DNA of 64,000 nucleotides from Liolophura sinensis (lineage: Eukaryota > Mollusca > Polyplacophora > Chitonida > Chitonidae): contig NC_088303.1 in NCBI RefSeq assembly GCF_032854445.1, forward strand, positions 28,563,265 to 28,627,264, read 5' to 3'. The position numbers and the translations under genes are program-made. The notes under the pieces are model-generated. The model worked only from the letters and a program-made list of their open reading frames with translations, was not told where the DNA came from and did no database searches. How positions within the stretch are numbered: the stretch's first letter is position 1; every line of letters starts with the position of its first letter. This document shows, piece after piece, positions 22,881 to 35,165 of this stretch.

Positions 22881-23832
22881 CCAAGCATCGTAATCATCAC
22901 CATCGCCTTGTACTTCGCCTTGTGAGGAAATGAGCCGTGCACAGCGCTCGTATCTTTCTTTTGGTTCTCTCGCACGAAGTTCCGTGGACAACTAGCATTC
23001 CACTAATAAGACAAATATTATCACCAAATCTCCCCTGTCTCTCTTTCGCTTAATTGAATGTCGGAAAATTAGTGCACATTTCACACTGGCTCAGCTGGAT
23101 GTTCATGCCTCATCTTCATGTCAGATATATTGAAGATCTACAATCTACAATTATGAGCATCTATCTGTAAAACTTGGAACAATGCTCTTTCAGTTAGCGA
23201 CTATATAGTCTGCCTTTGGTGTCATCTCATGAGGTCTCTATCTCTTACAACTTTGGCTAGTGTACACTGACTATATTACGCACCATTTGGACAAATCCCT
23301 CCTCTATCGTTAACGGGACATAAAGGCGTTCTAACAACCCGAAGCTCCACACCTATACCACACCTGTTGAGAGTACAGGTCCCGGATTGTTGTGTAATTC
23401 CTCGTAAGTTCGTTAGTGGGTTCTGGAGGGAACAATTTGCTGTATAATACAGCTTTATGCATTTGTGACCCCTTCTCTAAGCGCGTCAGATGTAGATACG
23501 TGTTTCCATGCGTATATTTTTGGTGGCATTAACATTCAAGCTCATAAAACCCATACAGGTAGATCTGTAGGCTAGAGATACATAAAAGAGCTTTATGGTT
23601 TATGGTATACAGCTGTAAAATGAGGGATATTAATGATAATAGAAAACAGTGGAGCGTTCAGTTAAGATGATAAACTGTATTTGTAGATCGGATCTAACCA
23701 ATGAATTTTAGGATCGTGTGATTCAAATCTTGTGATCGCCGCATCAATAAAGACAGTCCATTCTGTTTTAGGATATAATTGTGTAATTTTCTCTGAAGCG
23801 AGCAGTTTGCTTTAAGTCATAATCATTCTTTA

Positions 23833-24000
23833 CGGTCGCTGTGAGCTTGAGTCCAGCCCATACAGGTTTCTTCTCTCATCATACGTGGAAGGACTGTCAG
23901 CAACGTACGAGTGGCTGACTATTTTAGACTCAGGCTCTGCACGGTTTCCTCCCACTATACTGCTGGCCGCCGTCGTATAAGAGAAATCAAATAAATAAAT
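23833..24000 (+). mobile_element. SINE family 1, 5'-truncated
   Basis: It starts within the box B region (tcgctgtgagcttgagtcc) and contains ggtttcctcccactat, ctggccgccgtcgtataag and the aataaataaat tail. The usual cttgagtacggcgtaaaac block is deleted just before the tail. Confidence 0.85.
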
Positions 24001-24104
24001 TGTGACAAATTAAATTATACGTGGACTGAAACATAGTTTAAAGCTGAAGAAAATAATAAAATAAAACACAACTAAGATGAAGTATGTGTAAGCGCTTCAC
24101 TTTC

Positions 24105-24133
24105 GGGGGGGGAGGGAGGGGGGGAGGGGAGGT
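24105..24133 (+). other. G-rich tract, strong G-quadruplex potential
   Basis: Runs of nine, three, seven, four and two G separated by single A residues. It could act as a replication or transcription roadblock. Nothing else identifies it. Confidence 0.6.
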
Positions 24134-24139
24134 AAAACT

Positions 24140-25990
24140 GTAAATAAATGGCCTTTTTAAGTCCCAGACAGTGATAATGCTCAAACAAGACCAAACAAAC
24201 AAACAAATATACATACACTTACATAAATTCAGTACATATTATTGAACAATCCAAAATAAACAGTACAACCTATATACAGTACACAAAATAATTTAAACGA
24301 CAACAACATATAAGTTCTTAGGGAAATTACAGCAGACACACTTCCGGCCACATACGGAATCTCGATGGCAAGTCTCAGTCTTCAGGAAAAGGTAAATCCA
24401 CAGTTCCTCGTGAATTTCTCAAGTAAAAGATAACACTGGTATCCAATAAGTCGTAAACAAACGTACACCGACAAATGGTAGCTATAATGCAGTCATCGGG
24501 TCTTGGAAAAAAGTGACCTCCAGAGAAACGTCACCTCCAAAGGAATTGGAATAAAAGTACGTCACAGCAGAAAGAGACTATGAGCAAAAAAATCTCAGAA
24601 TAGATGTCTCAAATGAAAGAATAGTGACACTAACTCGATGTGTGACCGTACAATTAAAATAGAGCTCTCAACATGACTGCGTCCAAATGCACGATGTTAC
24701 GAACCCCGTCTTTAAATATTGTAGTATATTTTTTTTACCGGGTCAATGTCTGACCGACATTGTATTGTTTTCTATATTGTTGTTAGTTGTATTATTTGAA
24801 AACGAGACAGGGTGGGATTCGTATGCTTCTTCCACACTGTTTAACGTTGAAATATGAGTAAGCACATAAGAACTTGAAGTGATATCTTAGAGCGTGCTGC
24901 AAACTCACGATTTAATTCAAATTCTGGGGTATAGCTTATTAACAAACGAGTAACAAAATCGCCCTTTAATGTGATATATATAGTCAAGGCTTGACTCTCG
25001 TGCATGATGTGTTAAGGGCATGTTTAGACAATATCCCGTCCCGTATACTATGCCGAAATAACAAGAGATAGATTGAAGTAAATAAGCCTTCAGTTGCGGT
25101 TAGGAGCGAATAAATTTGACATTTGATCTGATTTCGTGGCTATCAGTGCTCTAGGAAAATATCGTATACAGCTTCCTGGCGTGCAGTAAGCGGATAACAC
25201 CCTCAAAGTTGGCTTCTTCCGCTGAAATATTTTCTGTGGATTCCTTTTCATCTCTAATTCCAGTTTCTTTCCAGTGCTCTGGGATATATTACACCAAAGC
25301 GTTTTGAAGACTATTCGGATAGCAAATCCTGTGGGGACAGCGGTTTTATTCCGTTGGAGGTTGGATCTCCAGGAGGCCTACCTGGAAAACAGAAATTTAA
25401 TCTCATCACGCAGTGCTGGAGCACAAATTCTGGGACATAGTTAGTGTTGAGATGTAGCAGATTTCAGTCGACCCAGCCCGCTGGGGTGAGATATGTGTAT
25501 CGGATAGAAAAAAACAAATTGTACACCTGAGGCGACTGCTGAGTTATCATTATGAGGAAAATGTCACGAAGATTTGACGACAGCAGCAGGTGCATGGAAA
25601 GAGAATCGATTTTCGTATTTGTACCCACAGTGGAAGTCATAGACATACCTCACAGTCAAAAAAAAAAGAAAAGAAAAAGTAACAAATTATTTCGATAAAG
25701 TGTTGAATAAACGAATGAATGCTTAAGGGGTAAAGCCACAAGGTCAATGTGCCAACGATAAAGCGGTAAAAGTATGTCTATCCCGAAAATCAGCACTGTC
25801 TACGAAGTGAATTGTGGCAAAACCATTGAGCCAGAGACAAAAACATATGCTGATTAAGGCACTGACAAAACGAAACAACGCGTAAATTCAATTAAACAAA
25901 AAAACTTCTACAAAGCAACAGCTTACCAAATTTTGTAAATACATATCTTTTATTACACGCTAGCCGTCTAGTTTGTACATAAGTACAAAA
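24140..25990. other. Anonymous AT-rich DNA
   Basis: There is no supported gene. A TGTTACGAACCCCGTC sequence at about 24698 resembles an LTR terminus, and an imperfect inverted partner (agacagggtgggattcgta) lies near 24805-24825. No full element could be bounded. Confidence 0.5.
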
Positions 25991-26240
25991 GAGAAGAGAG
26001 CAGCGGGCGAGTGGTTTAGGGGCTTGCCTGTCATTTGCTAGGATAGACTCCTCTTAGTCTTAACTAGCAGGGCTTTCATGACAATAAGTGGTTGAAGACA
26101 ACTTATCATCCACAAACTTGATGTGCATACTAGTTCACGTCAATGTGAAAAAAAATCGTTAGTAATTTTGCCAAAGATCTGTGGTTTATACCCCGGACAC
26201 TCCGGTTTCCTCCAATCATAAAACTAAATCAAATCAATAA
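25990..26240 (+). mobile_element. Probable tRNA-derived SINE, third type
   Basis: A head with a box-A-like gcgggcgagtggtttagggg is followed about 200 bp later by a ggtttataccccggacactccggtttcctcc body. It ends in aaactaaatcaaatcaataa. The body resembles the 59.8 kb element and the 1-232 pair. Box B is not obvious, so it is diverged. Confidence 0.55.
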
Positions 26241-26244
26241 ATGG

Positions 26245-28060
26245 CCGACTAGTCAGCAATGAGTGTTGAATGTTTTGAACGCTGATTCCGCTAAAGCCTT
26301 ATGCCTTATATGAGTATTGCTTTGAGCTTTCGTACATAGCTTATGTTGACGATGCCACAGCAGACGAATTTAGGAAGGAATGTAAAATCACTATGTGGTA
26401 TATGAGATCTACAAACGAAGTAATGGAGGGAGGGGGGGAGTCATATATATGTTATTTATACGATTGTTGTTCCGTGGTTTTGTGAGTTCTGTGGGTTGGA
26501 TATCCAACAGAAATATAACCATCCTTGCCTTTTTTAATTTATTTATCATGAATTATGATGAGTTATCTGAGTAAACAATGTTTACATTTAAGGCTTGACA
26601 CTATCGAAAGAAATGGAAGTGAAGCAATGATGCAGATCACTGCCCTGTGGGAATAACAAGAGAAAATAAACAAACGATAAGTCCAGAGCTCAATAAAAGC
26701 GATAAGAGTGACGCAGATTTCTGTAAATTACTATTCTAAGACAACTGGTTCGAGCAACCGCAAAGGACCTTGTACGGTATTGTGGGGAATCGGCCTCATG
26801 CAGAGAGATACGATAAGAATGTTCTGCCAATTCAGTCATATTTTGGTGTTTTTCTGCTCGTTTCGGGCCGGCGTCCTTGGTGGTAGGTCTACAGGAATTT
26901 AACGAAGTCGTTGTTTAGAGCGGGTAGTATTTTCAAATCTTAGTAGTCCTCTTTGTTTCCTTGGAAACATATTTGTTGTGTGAGTACATGTGCAGGCCTA
27001 ATTAAAGCGAATAAATGTTACGATGAATTAGAATCGATAACTGTTAAGGTATGCTAATACGTAACATGCGACAAATCAGACAGCTTCATGAAATTAAGAC
27101 TTTTCTGGCGGATCCCTAGATGCTGAACATACAGTCTGTTGCTCTATAGGATTTACTGCAAACCTTTCCTAAGCCAGTTAGTCCAAGTGATAACCATTAT
27201 ACAACTAAAAAGAAGTCCAAACCCTTAGTATACTGCATGTGAATAGGCATTGCCATCGACAGACTGAGGATGTCCAGCAGCTATCACACTTCTGTGAGAA
27301 ACTTTAGGCTCACGGACCCATGTGTGGGGGGTTTTCACTCACATGAAAAGAAACAACTAGTTTTATGTTTTAAAAGAAAACCTTGAAGAAAATAAAGTCG
27401 CAATAAAGTCGTTTGAATTCAAAATTATTAAAAAGATTTGAAAACTTTGCTACATGGTAGTAGGATTACAAAAATTTGATTGAACAATTAACAGACAGAC
27501 CGACTGAGTAACTTGCTGAGCTGCTTTTCGCTGTTTATCACTATAACTAAGCTGAATTATGTGTTGTTGTAAGTCTCCAATGTATTAGGATATACATACA
27601 TCGTAATGCCCTTTTCTCTGTCTATGACATGACCATATACTGTTTATCCGTGCTCAAGAGCACAAGAAACCGCTATCCGGCTTATTTGGGCCTGAATGTT
27701 TACAGAAGATAATATCGTAATGTAACCAAACTAATGTAATAATTATAATAAGATGTTAAGCTTAAGGCAAAGGAAACAAACAAGCTAACAAATCTCAGCC
27801 AGGAAAGAATACAGCATGCATTTTCTAAAGATTTTTAAAAGTAGACTAAACCGACGCTCCTTTAATGTCTTAATATATCTAATAAAGCCATAAGTTTCTA
27901 ATGAAGTCATGTAAGGTTGATACATTCTTTCTGTAAAGGATATTATATAAGATTTATTTAAGACCTTATAATGCTATCATCAGAGAACGAAGGAAACCCA
28001 TATTTTAATCATCCGCTCCATTGTGACACAAGCATAGCTTGTTAGAGTTCAGCAAAAAGA
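26245..28060. other. Anonymous AT-rich DNA
   Basis: The only notable local feature is a G-rich run (ggagggagggggggag) at about 26424-26440. The 64-codon frame at 26708-26902 has no domain. No repeats or RNA genes are supported. Confidence 0.5.
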
Positions 28061-28434
28061 TGAGTAATTAAATGGATCAGTGTTATCCTTCTCCGCTTGA
28101 GAACCCGGATGACATACGTCTCCTGCCCTGGCGGCGTGCAATTACTGCTAGATATTCGACACACTCCTCACGCGCACGTGCTCGCTGTCTATGCTATCTT
28201 TACATGACTTCCACTACTAGCAAAGTTTGTACAGATGTCTTAAATAACACTTAAGTCACTGGGATTGCGGTGATGAGGCATGAGGTGTTGTTAGAAAGAC
28301 CATTATGTCTCTCTCAACCTTTGTCCCTAACGGCAGAAGATATACATATGCAGTGTCTTTATCTAAATTATGCACAATATATGCATGATTCTGTAATGGA
28401 CACCTACTTTTTTAATGATGAATGCTGTTTACAG

Positions 28435-28536
28435 GTAGACGAGGACGTCAGTGATGAGAAAAAGCCTAAACGAGCCCACGTGTATCAAACAGATTCCAAA
28501 CGTGGAACCCCTTGCAAGTCGGGGCAAGGGGTTTAA
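28435..28536 (+). other. Weak candidate terminal exon ending in a perfect hairpin
   Basis: A textbook-like acceptor (aatgctgtttacag) precedes a hydrophilic, Lys/Asp/Glu-rich open frame that ends in TAA at 28534-28536. An ATTAAA lies near 28586. The end of the frame forms a perfect 10-bp stem (aaccccttgc 28506-28515 with gcaaggggtt 28524-28533, 8-nt loop). The frame is open upstream to 28270, so splicing is not needed. I recognise no protein family. Confidence 0.2.
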
Positions 28537-29752
28537 ACAGCTTATTAGTGAACACACTTGGAAAAAAATCCCTCTTAAATGAGTATTAAACGCATCGTTA
28601 TCTCGTCCGAAATGAAAGAGCTAATTTTATCTTGTATTCTCTCGTATTATAAATTGCCCGTTTCTTCGTTCTCATGTTTAATTCTTATTTCTTCGAAATT
28701 TGAAATCTAATTGGAAGAAAAGAACTTCTTTTAAATCTTCTAGGCTAATTTACTTGGTGATTAATGAGGACGGGTCAAAATAAACGAATCGTCTTTCAGA
28801 TGCTTGATTGCTTTTCCTATTGAGTTGAATACCGACAAGTGGATTTAAGAAGGTCGTTGGCTCTCTGCAGGTGGATCCAGTTTAAAGTGTCTCAGATGGC
28901 GTTTGTCTCCTCTGCTGACTTTTTCCAATAACATTACGATGGTTGATAATATGAAAGGTTGCCGTAGTTCTATAGTCATGTTTACGACTGTTCAAATGGC
29001 TTCTGTGAAAGTTAGCAGAGGTTCGCCCGCCGCGTTGGACGCTGTCGCAACATTTGTATCGCACAATGTATCAAAATATGGCCCGGTTCTTACTCTGTCA
29101 TATGTTTGAGAAGATATGTTGAAGAAAACAAACTGAGCGATCTTCAGATAAGTCTGCGATGCATGTACATTTCAAAAGTTTATCTTACCATAAGAAAACT
29201 CCATCAAAGACCAGCAACAACAGCTTGATTAACGCCTTCCAATAGAGTTTCTGTTTTTTGGGGTCTGCAACACAACTTACAGGAGTGTTTTAACGGTAAC
29301 GTTAAGTCTTGTTAATAGAAAGTTGCTCTGACCAATGAATCAAAATGAATTTTCATTACAGCATATGTGTTACCCTGATTAACAGGTGATTGAATGTTTA
29401 CGACTGAGCTCTTTAACACAAAAGCAATATGAAATGTTTATATACGATATATATGTATATAGACATGCATATATAAACATATCAGTCTGTGTTAGTCTCG
29501 AATAATTATTGTAAATCTCAGGCCAAAGAATGTGCTGGTCAAGTAGTGTTAGACTTTGTCTTTTTGGAAGTCCAACGGCTTTGAGCAGTGCGGTCGTATT
29601 TTGTTGTCGTAAAGGCCGAAGGTTGAAAGCATCTCGATTACTCAGTGTTCATTTCTAAATGGTTTGAACGTGTTTTTTTTCCCATTTGTTGTCATGTAGG
29701 CCTAAGTAAGAGGTTCTTTATCATTTAAGCGTCATAGTTCAGATGAATGAAT

Positions 29753-30033
29753 TCTGTGACTGTGAGGGGTCTCCGCGGCTCAGTTGGTGAGCAATGTAGC
29801 AGAAGCCTCGCACCAATGCGGTCGCTGTGAGTTCAAGTCCAACTCATGCTGGCTTCCTCTCCGGTCATAAGTGGAAAGGTCTGACAGCAACCTGCGGATT
29901 GACGTGCGTTTCCCCCGGGCTCTGCCCGGTTTCCTTCCACCATAATTCTGGCCGCCGTCGTATAAGTGAAATATTCTTGAGTACGGCTTAAAACACCAAT
30001 CAAATAAATAAATAAATAAATCTATGACTATGA
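29753..30033 (+). mobile_element. SINE family 1, full length, with target-site duplication
   Basis: The body is 29766-30020. The head has box A (ggctcagttggtgagc) and box B (gagttcaagtcc), then the full GC-rich body and a (aaat)n tail. Flanks at 29753-29765 (tctgtgactgtga) and 30021-30033 (tctatgactatga) are a 13-bp target duplication with two mismatches, showing LINE-mediated insertion. This is one of the best copies for defining the family. Confidence 0.95.
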
Positions 30034-30924
30034 ATTGAAAATATATACACGCATACAATAACATATACTGATAATTGCTCATTTTCCATAACTGTTCATA
30101 TTTCTGTCAGGTACATTCACAAATGTTACAGAATGTAAGAAAATATTTTTTTTCCACATACATTCTTACATCGAAACAGAATTATCGCAGTGTCCTGTTG
30201 TTATACGAGGGAATATGTCAGAGAATGCCATTGTATGTGGATATTTGCCAAGCACTATTATCGAATTGGCTAGATCCCAGATAGGGGCACAAAGCAGGCA
30301 TTCGTGTTAATTGTATATAAACGCATTGTTTCTTTTCTTTTCATTACTGAATAAATCTGTTCTTTCTAAAGACATCTGCCACACTTGTGAGTGAAACAAA
30401 CCTTTCTTTAATTACGTAGCCAAATTACCTTAGGCTTTCTTAAGGAGGTTGTAGCTCCTTACAGAGAACAAACCTATCCCTTGCCTTGTTCAGTCTAACA
30501 GTTATTTTACGTTCAGACTAAATGAAGGGATTGAGTGTTCATTAACGTCTGAGGAAAAAGGCTTTGATAACTAGACAGGATTTTTTGACCGATTTAATGA
30601 AGACAGCTGGAATTTGTAATAGGTTTTTTGTGTGTTAATGTAAGCTATGACCCAATAAATCAAAAAATATTTAAATACTTCGACTAAGTACGTGATACAA
30701 TACTGAGTGGTTTACTGTATTATTTTATGTTTGCCTGCTAATGTGCACTTTTAGTGGAAACTATAGGAATATCGAAAAGGGACAATATCAAAAGTTCGTT
30801 ATCTATACCTCCGATTTTTGTACGTATTCAAAATCTAGCGATGGATGTACATAAATTAAGTTTCTCATCTGCATAGAAAAATCTGTGATATAAGATTACA
30901 AAGAAAAAGTAATTATCAGAATGA

Positions 30925-31420
30925 ATGAATGATTATGGTTTAACGCCACATCAGATCTTGCGAAGAAAAGAAAAATAGACAAACGAAAACAACAATTGCT
31001 TGGTGTCCACCGGTATCTAAAACAGTGCACAGCATGCTTTGCCGTTGGTGGGATCTTGTATTAGTTCCTGGTCCTATTAAGTTACGCGAGGTTTGTTGAT
31101 GGAGTCCAAAGGCTAGTGGACTGTTTTCTCACTGGTATAATTGATCTGTGCAAGACGGATACCATTTAATGTAGTCGTCCATTCACCGGGTATATGTCGC
31201 TTGGATAGTATGCTTAATTGGTTCCACCTTGATAATGCTTCTGCGTTGACTTTTGGAATATGTCCCGGATTTCCTGTCTGAAGGTTGCCGCCTGGTCCTC
31301 ACCAACAAAAACCTTTTCCCATCGACCCACTTGCTTTCGGTAAGCCCTTGTCAACGCTGCCTTTAATTATCTTCATGCAGCACTATTGCCAACCAGCCAA
31401 TGCCAGTAATCCTTTCGCTA
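30925..31420 (-). mobile_element. Possible diverged retroelement tail and body
   Basis: A gaatgaatgaatgattatgg start and tttaacgccacatcag resemble the tail junctions of mollusc-type short retroelements, with tail at the left. The right part (ccaaccagccaatgccagta) loosely echoes family 2. No promoter boxes were found. Confidence 0.35.
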
Positions 31421-31659
31421 TAATTGTGTAATATATACCATTAGGCACTAACTACCAGTAAGCCCGTTGTCGATACAGCTTGAGACTTAAAAGAATTTCA
31501 TGCCCGTTGCCCCGTGATGAAGTCCGACATGCGAAGTCGACATCAATGTAAGCTGGTTTCTGATGTCTTATTCACATCAATGGCACTGAAGTGTTTTTAG
31601 CACATGGTCTGAATGACAAGACTGTGTATCGCATATTTAATTCGCTCTACTATTGTAAT

Positions 31660-31960
31660 GTTTTTATTTATTTATTTATTTATTTATTTACATGATTGTT
31701 GTTCAGCGCCACACAACAATTTGACATCAGCTTCATGGCGCACTGCCAGGCGTAAACAACCTCCCTTTGTATTGACAAACTTCCCCATCTGGCATACGTA
31801 TATCTACATCATGATAGCAGAAAACAGGTAAAAATGTCCACACGAGCGTCGTTGACAGCTTATTGTCACCATGCACGGGGAGAATCTACAAATTCTCTGT
31901 CCCAGGCCTGATTTGAACTCGTACCTCTTAATATAATACGTATCTGACTATTACCTTTAG
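31660..31960 (-). mobile_element. tRNA-derived SINE of another family
   Basis: The plus strand starts with a long (ttta)n tail and gattgttgttcagcgcca. It ends with ggcctgatttgaactcgtacc, the complement of a good box B. The region between has no similarity to family 1. The 72-codon frame inside it is spurious. Confidence 0.65.
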
Positions 31961-31999
31961 GTTCATTGAATATTGAATTCAACAGTTATTTCTCTAAAA

Positions 32000-33300
32000 T
32001 CCTTACATGAAACAGCCGATTATGTTAAAACGTTTATTTGTTTGAGTTAATTAGTGTTTTTTAATTATATGTCAATGCGGTAAATTTTATGGGTAGGGGG
32101 AAACTGAAGAAGAGACCGAAGAAAAAGAAAACAACCACCAGAAATCACAAACATCCTGACTTACGTCCTCTGTAGGTTTCGCTGATCAAGGGTCATTTCC
32201 TCCCACGACTTCTCTAGTGTTGGTCCTTACTTTAATGTCAACGTGAGAAAGCATGCGTCTGACAGATTAGGTAATGTGAAAATGAAGATATAAATAAACA
32301 AATTGGTAGGTGTTATTTACATTCTTCGGGACAGCGTAGTCTTATCCTGCTTGTAAGATCAATATTTATTCACTTAATAACAATTTTTGTTTGACTGTAG
32401 CATATCCAGTCAGACCTGTATTGGATTGTTATTCGCATGGACCCCATTTTGTCCAGACATCCCGCCAATATTATACAGTACCTAGGAAACCAAGTTTACA
32501 AAAGCTATTTACGGAAGTCTAGCTCAATTACCAACTTGCAATTGTATGCCTGGCTTCAGGGTCACATTGAGGTACTGTTTTAAATTGGTGGCCACCTTGC
32601 CGGCAGTTTCCACTCGTCTCTAGTTGGACATATGGGAACTGTCATGCCCAAAAATCTGTACAGGTAGTTTTCTTTTGATCTGTAGGCCACAAAGTTAAGT
32701 TTTGCGTACTACATAAAGAAATAATTCAACGCTGATAGAAAAATAGAGCGTTCACTCCCTTATAAAAGAGCGTTTGCTTCCAGTTGAAACGCAGAATCGT
32801 TTTTGAAATTGTTATTGGGAATATGACGAAACTAATTTCATAATTTAACAGAAACTCTAATAAAAACTCCTTATGTAAACGAACAAAATAGCGATGTAAA
32901 TGTTTGGGTCGCCTATTTAAAAAAAGCTACTGCGTCGATCTTCATTTAGAACTCAATTCACCACCATTAGGAAGCACATTCTTGTACAAGATAACCGCTT
33001 TCCCATGGCCGACAATCTAGATCTTCTCGCATTGTTTATACCTGAACGGGGTTCTGAGACTCAGCATTTGGGATTGTTTGGTACTTGCGCTTAATTTATT
33101 TAGAATGACATTACATTGTGAAGCGGGATAAAAAATGTTCGACTTTCCAATTAACAAAAACAATGTTTATGTCTAAGTGACATCCCCAGCATGACAGGTG
33201 AAAAATGCGTATATATCCTTGTATATCTTAGATGCACAAGGCGTTTCATAGCCGGTGCCATCAAGGGCATAAAAGCTGAAACATTTCATTCAAAAATGTC
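32000..33300. other. Anonymous AT-rich DNA
   Basis: No open frame of 60 or more codons, tandem array or transposon end is evident. Confidence 0.5.
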
Positions 33301-33307
33301 GAAGTAT

Positions 33308-33568
33308 TAATTGAGAGCGCAACTGTACATCTCGGGAGTCATTCCGAGTGTTTCCGAAAATGAATGGAAACACAAAGGCTGTAAATCAGTCCAAATCGTG
33401 TTCACATTGAAACGTCATCGGGACGTCCCACCCGGAAGAAATTACAGGCCAGGTGTGATTCTGAACGGTGTACACCTTCTGTGTGCCTCAACTGACAAAT
33501 ACGTAAACTTTAGGATGTATTTCACGCGACACGATATGGACAGGAAAGAGGTTAAGGTTGTGTTTTAG
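33308..33568 (+). other. Unrecognised 85-codon frame without ATG
   Basis: It lies between a TAA at 33308 and a TAG at 33566-33568. The peptide is hydrophilic and mixed, with more coding-like codon use than its neighbours, but there is no ATG near the start and no recognised domain. A short terminal exon is possible but weakly supported. Confidence 0.18.
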
Positions 33569-33942
33569 TCTCCTCTAAATTCAAATGGTCCCTCACAATA
33601 TTTTCCTCCAGCGTCAGAAAAATGACCCACATGTATTATTTGAGTGAAGTATATATATAGGAACTTGTAACCTGGGGCGGATGCCACTAAACCATGTCTG
33701 ACTTAAAACCTCCTGAAAATACTTAGTTTTTGGAACTAGAAATTTAAATTTTGACATTTTTGTCTTTAGACGACATTTTAATTCCTATGGCAAAAAATAA
33801 TCTCTAGAATTGCATTACAAATTCTGAATTAAGCCAGAAATGTTTTTATGAATTCAACCCCTGGAGTCTCGTTCAAAATGAGCAGAGACCTCTCTAGTAA
33901 GTTTGGGTTGTTCATTTCTCAAATATATGTTTTTCTACTATC

Positions 33943-34151
33943 TCGCCGGTGCGGCTGCCGCGTGTTCAAGCTAAGCTCATTTTGGCTTCTTCCCCGGTTG
34001 TATACATGGGAAGGTCTGTTAGTGTCCTACGGATGATCGTGGATTTTCTCCGGTTTTAGCCCGTTTTCCTCCCACCATAATGCTGGCCGCAGTCGTATGA
34101 GAGAAATATTCTTTAGTACGGCGTAAAACGCCAGTGAAATAAATAAATAAA
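33943..34151 (+). mobile_element. SINE family 1, head damaged
   Basis: It begins in a degenerate box B area (gctgccgcgtgttcaagc). It then has gggaaggtctgttag, tttcctcccaccataatgct, ggccgcagtcgtatgag, agtacggcgtaaaacg and an aataaataaataaa tail. Confidence 0.85.
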
Positions 34152-35029
34152 CTGTACTTTACACGTGGCTTGCACATCTGCAAATGTAATAGAAAAAAGC
34201 CATTCCATAACCCTATTAATCTTTTATAGAAAATACATCCCTAATGTTATCAGCACGATTTGTGAAAAAAATTAGTAAGCCAACATATTAGTGCTTTGGT
34301 TTATGACATCAATTATAAAGTTAATGTGGGGCTTTTCCGTGAAAGAGGATATTGGCTTGTTTACTGCTGTTCTACTGTGACTAGGCGTAATGAGAGAAAT
34401 AATGACCTGAATTATGAAGGGGAGCGGTTAAGTAAACCAACGGGACATCTCACTGCCAATGGGCTTTCGCTTAGATTGATTCGCCTAAAGTGGAAACTTT
34501 TGGCTCCATTACACTAAGTTGATTCTGACACCATCCCTTGTCGGTGATGAATTACTGGGAATTGTACCAGTCTTGAATCATTTCCAATCAGCATCGTATA
34601 GTTTGTGTGGGAATTTTTTGTATTCGCATAAATTCACATAGTTTCCTTGGTCCCATACCATGTTCTTAATAACTTGTTTACATATGATTATCTTGTGTCC
34701 ACAGATTCGGAAACTCCCGCAAAATGGCCACAGACTGGTTTCAGGGACATTTGTTTCGAGGATAGCGAGTCATTTCTTCCAAAATAAGCATAATTTTTAG
34801 ATATGAAATATATATAAACTGCATTCAAATCCAGTCATGGTAGCGGATAGTGGAGGAATGAATTACGTTTCACAAAACGTTTGTTCAGTACCAGTCTGCG
34901 GCAGAGAATTTTCTGAAATTCACTGCGCAGAGTTTCTGGGAGATTTGTGGCAATAAGCGGTTTCATCGTTGTGTGGTCTTTAGGAAATGGAAATCATTTG
35001 CTTTCTACCAATATATATGACAAGTCACA

Positions 35030-35165
35030 CCTGGGAAGAGTTCACCCGTAACTCCTAGAGGTCGGTCCTTTACTCGGACAGTAGGTCTCTACGACCAATA
35101 AACCTGCATGGCCGCCATCGTGCAAATGGGAAATTCTTGGGGAAGGCGTTAAACTAAATCTAATC
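35030..35165 (+). mobile_element. SINE-like 3' body
   Basis: Blocks cctgcatggccgccatcgtg, aatgggaaattcttgggg, aaggcgttaaac and taaatctaatc match the generic 3' half of these SINEs with substitutions. The head was not identified. Confidence 0.6.

Noticed and set aside
24698-24830. Second LTR starting TGTTACGAACC
   Set aside because: No matching TAACA end with a target duplication was found. Only a short imperfect inverted partner lies about 120 bp away.
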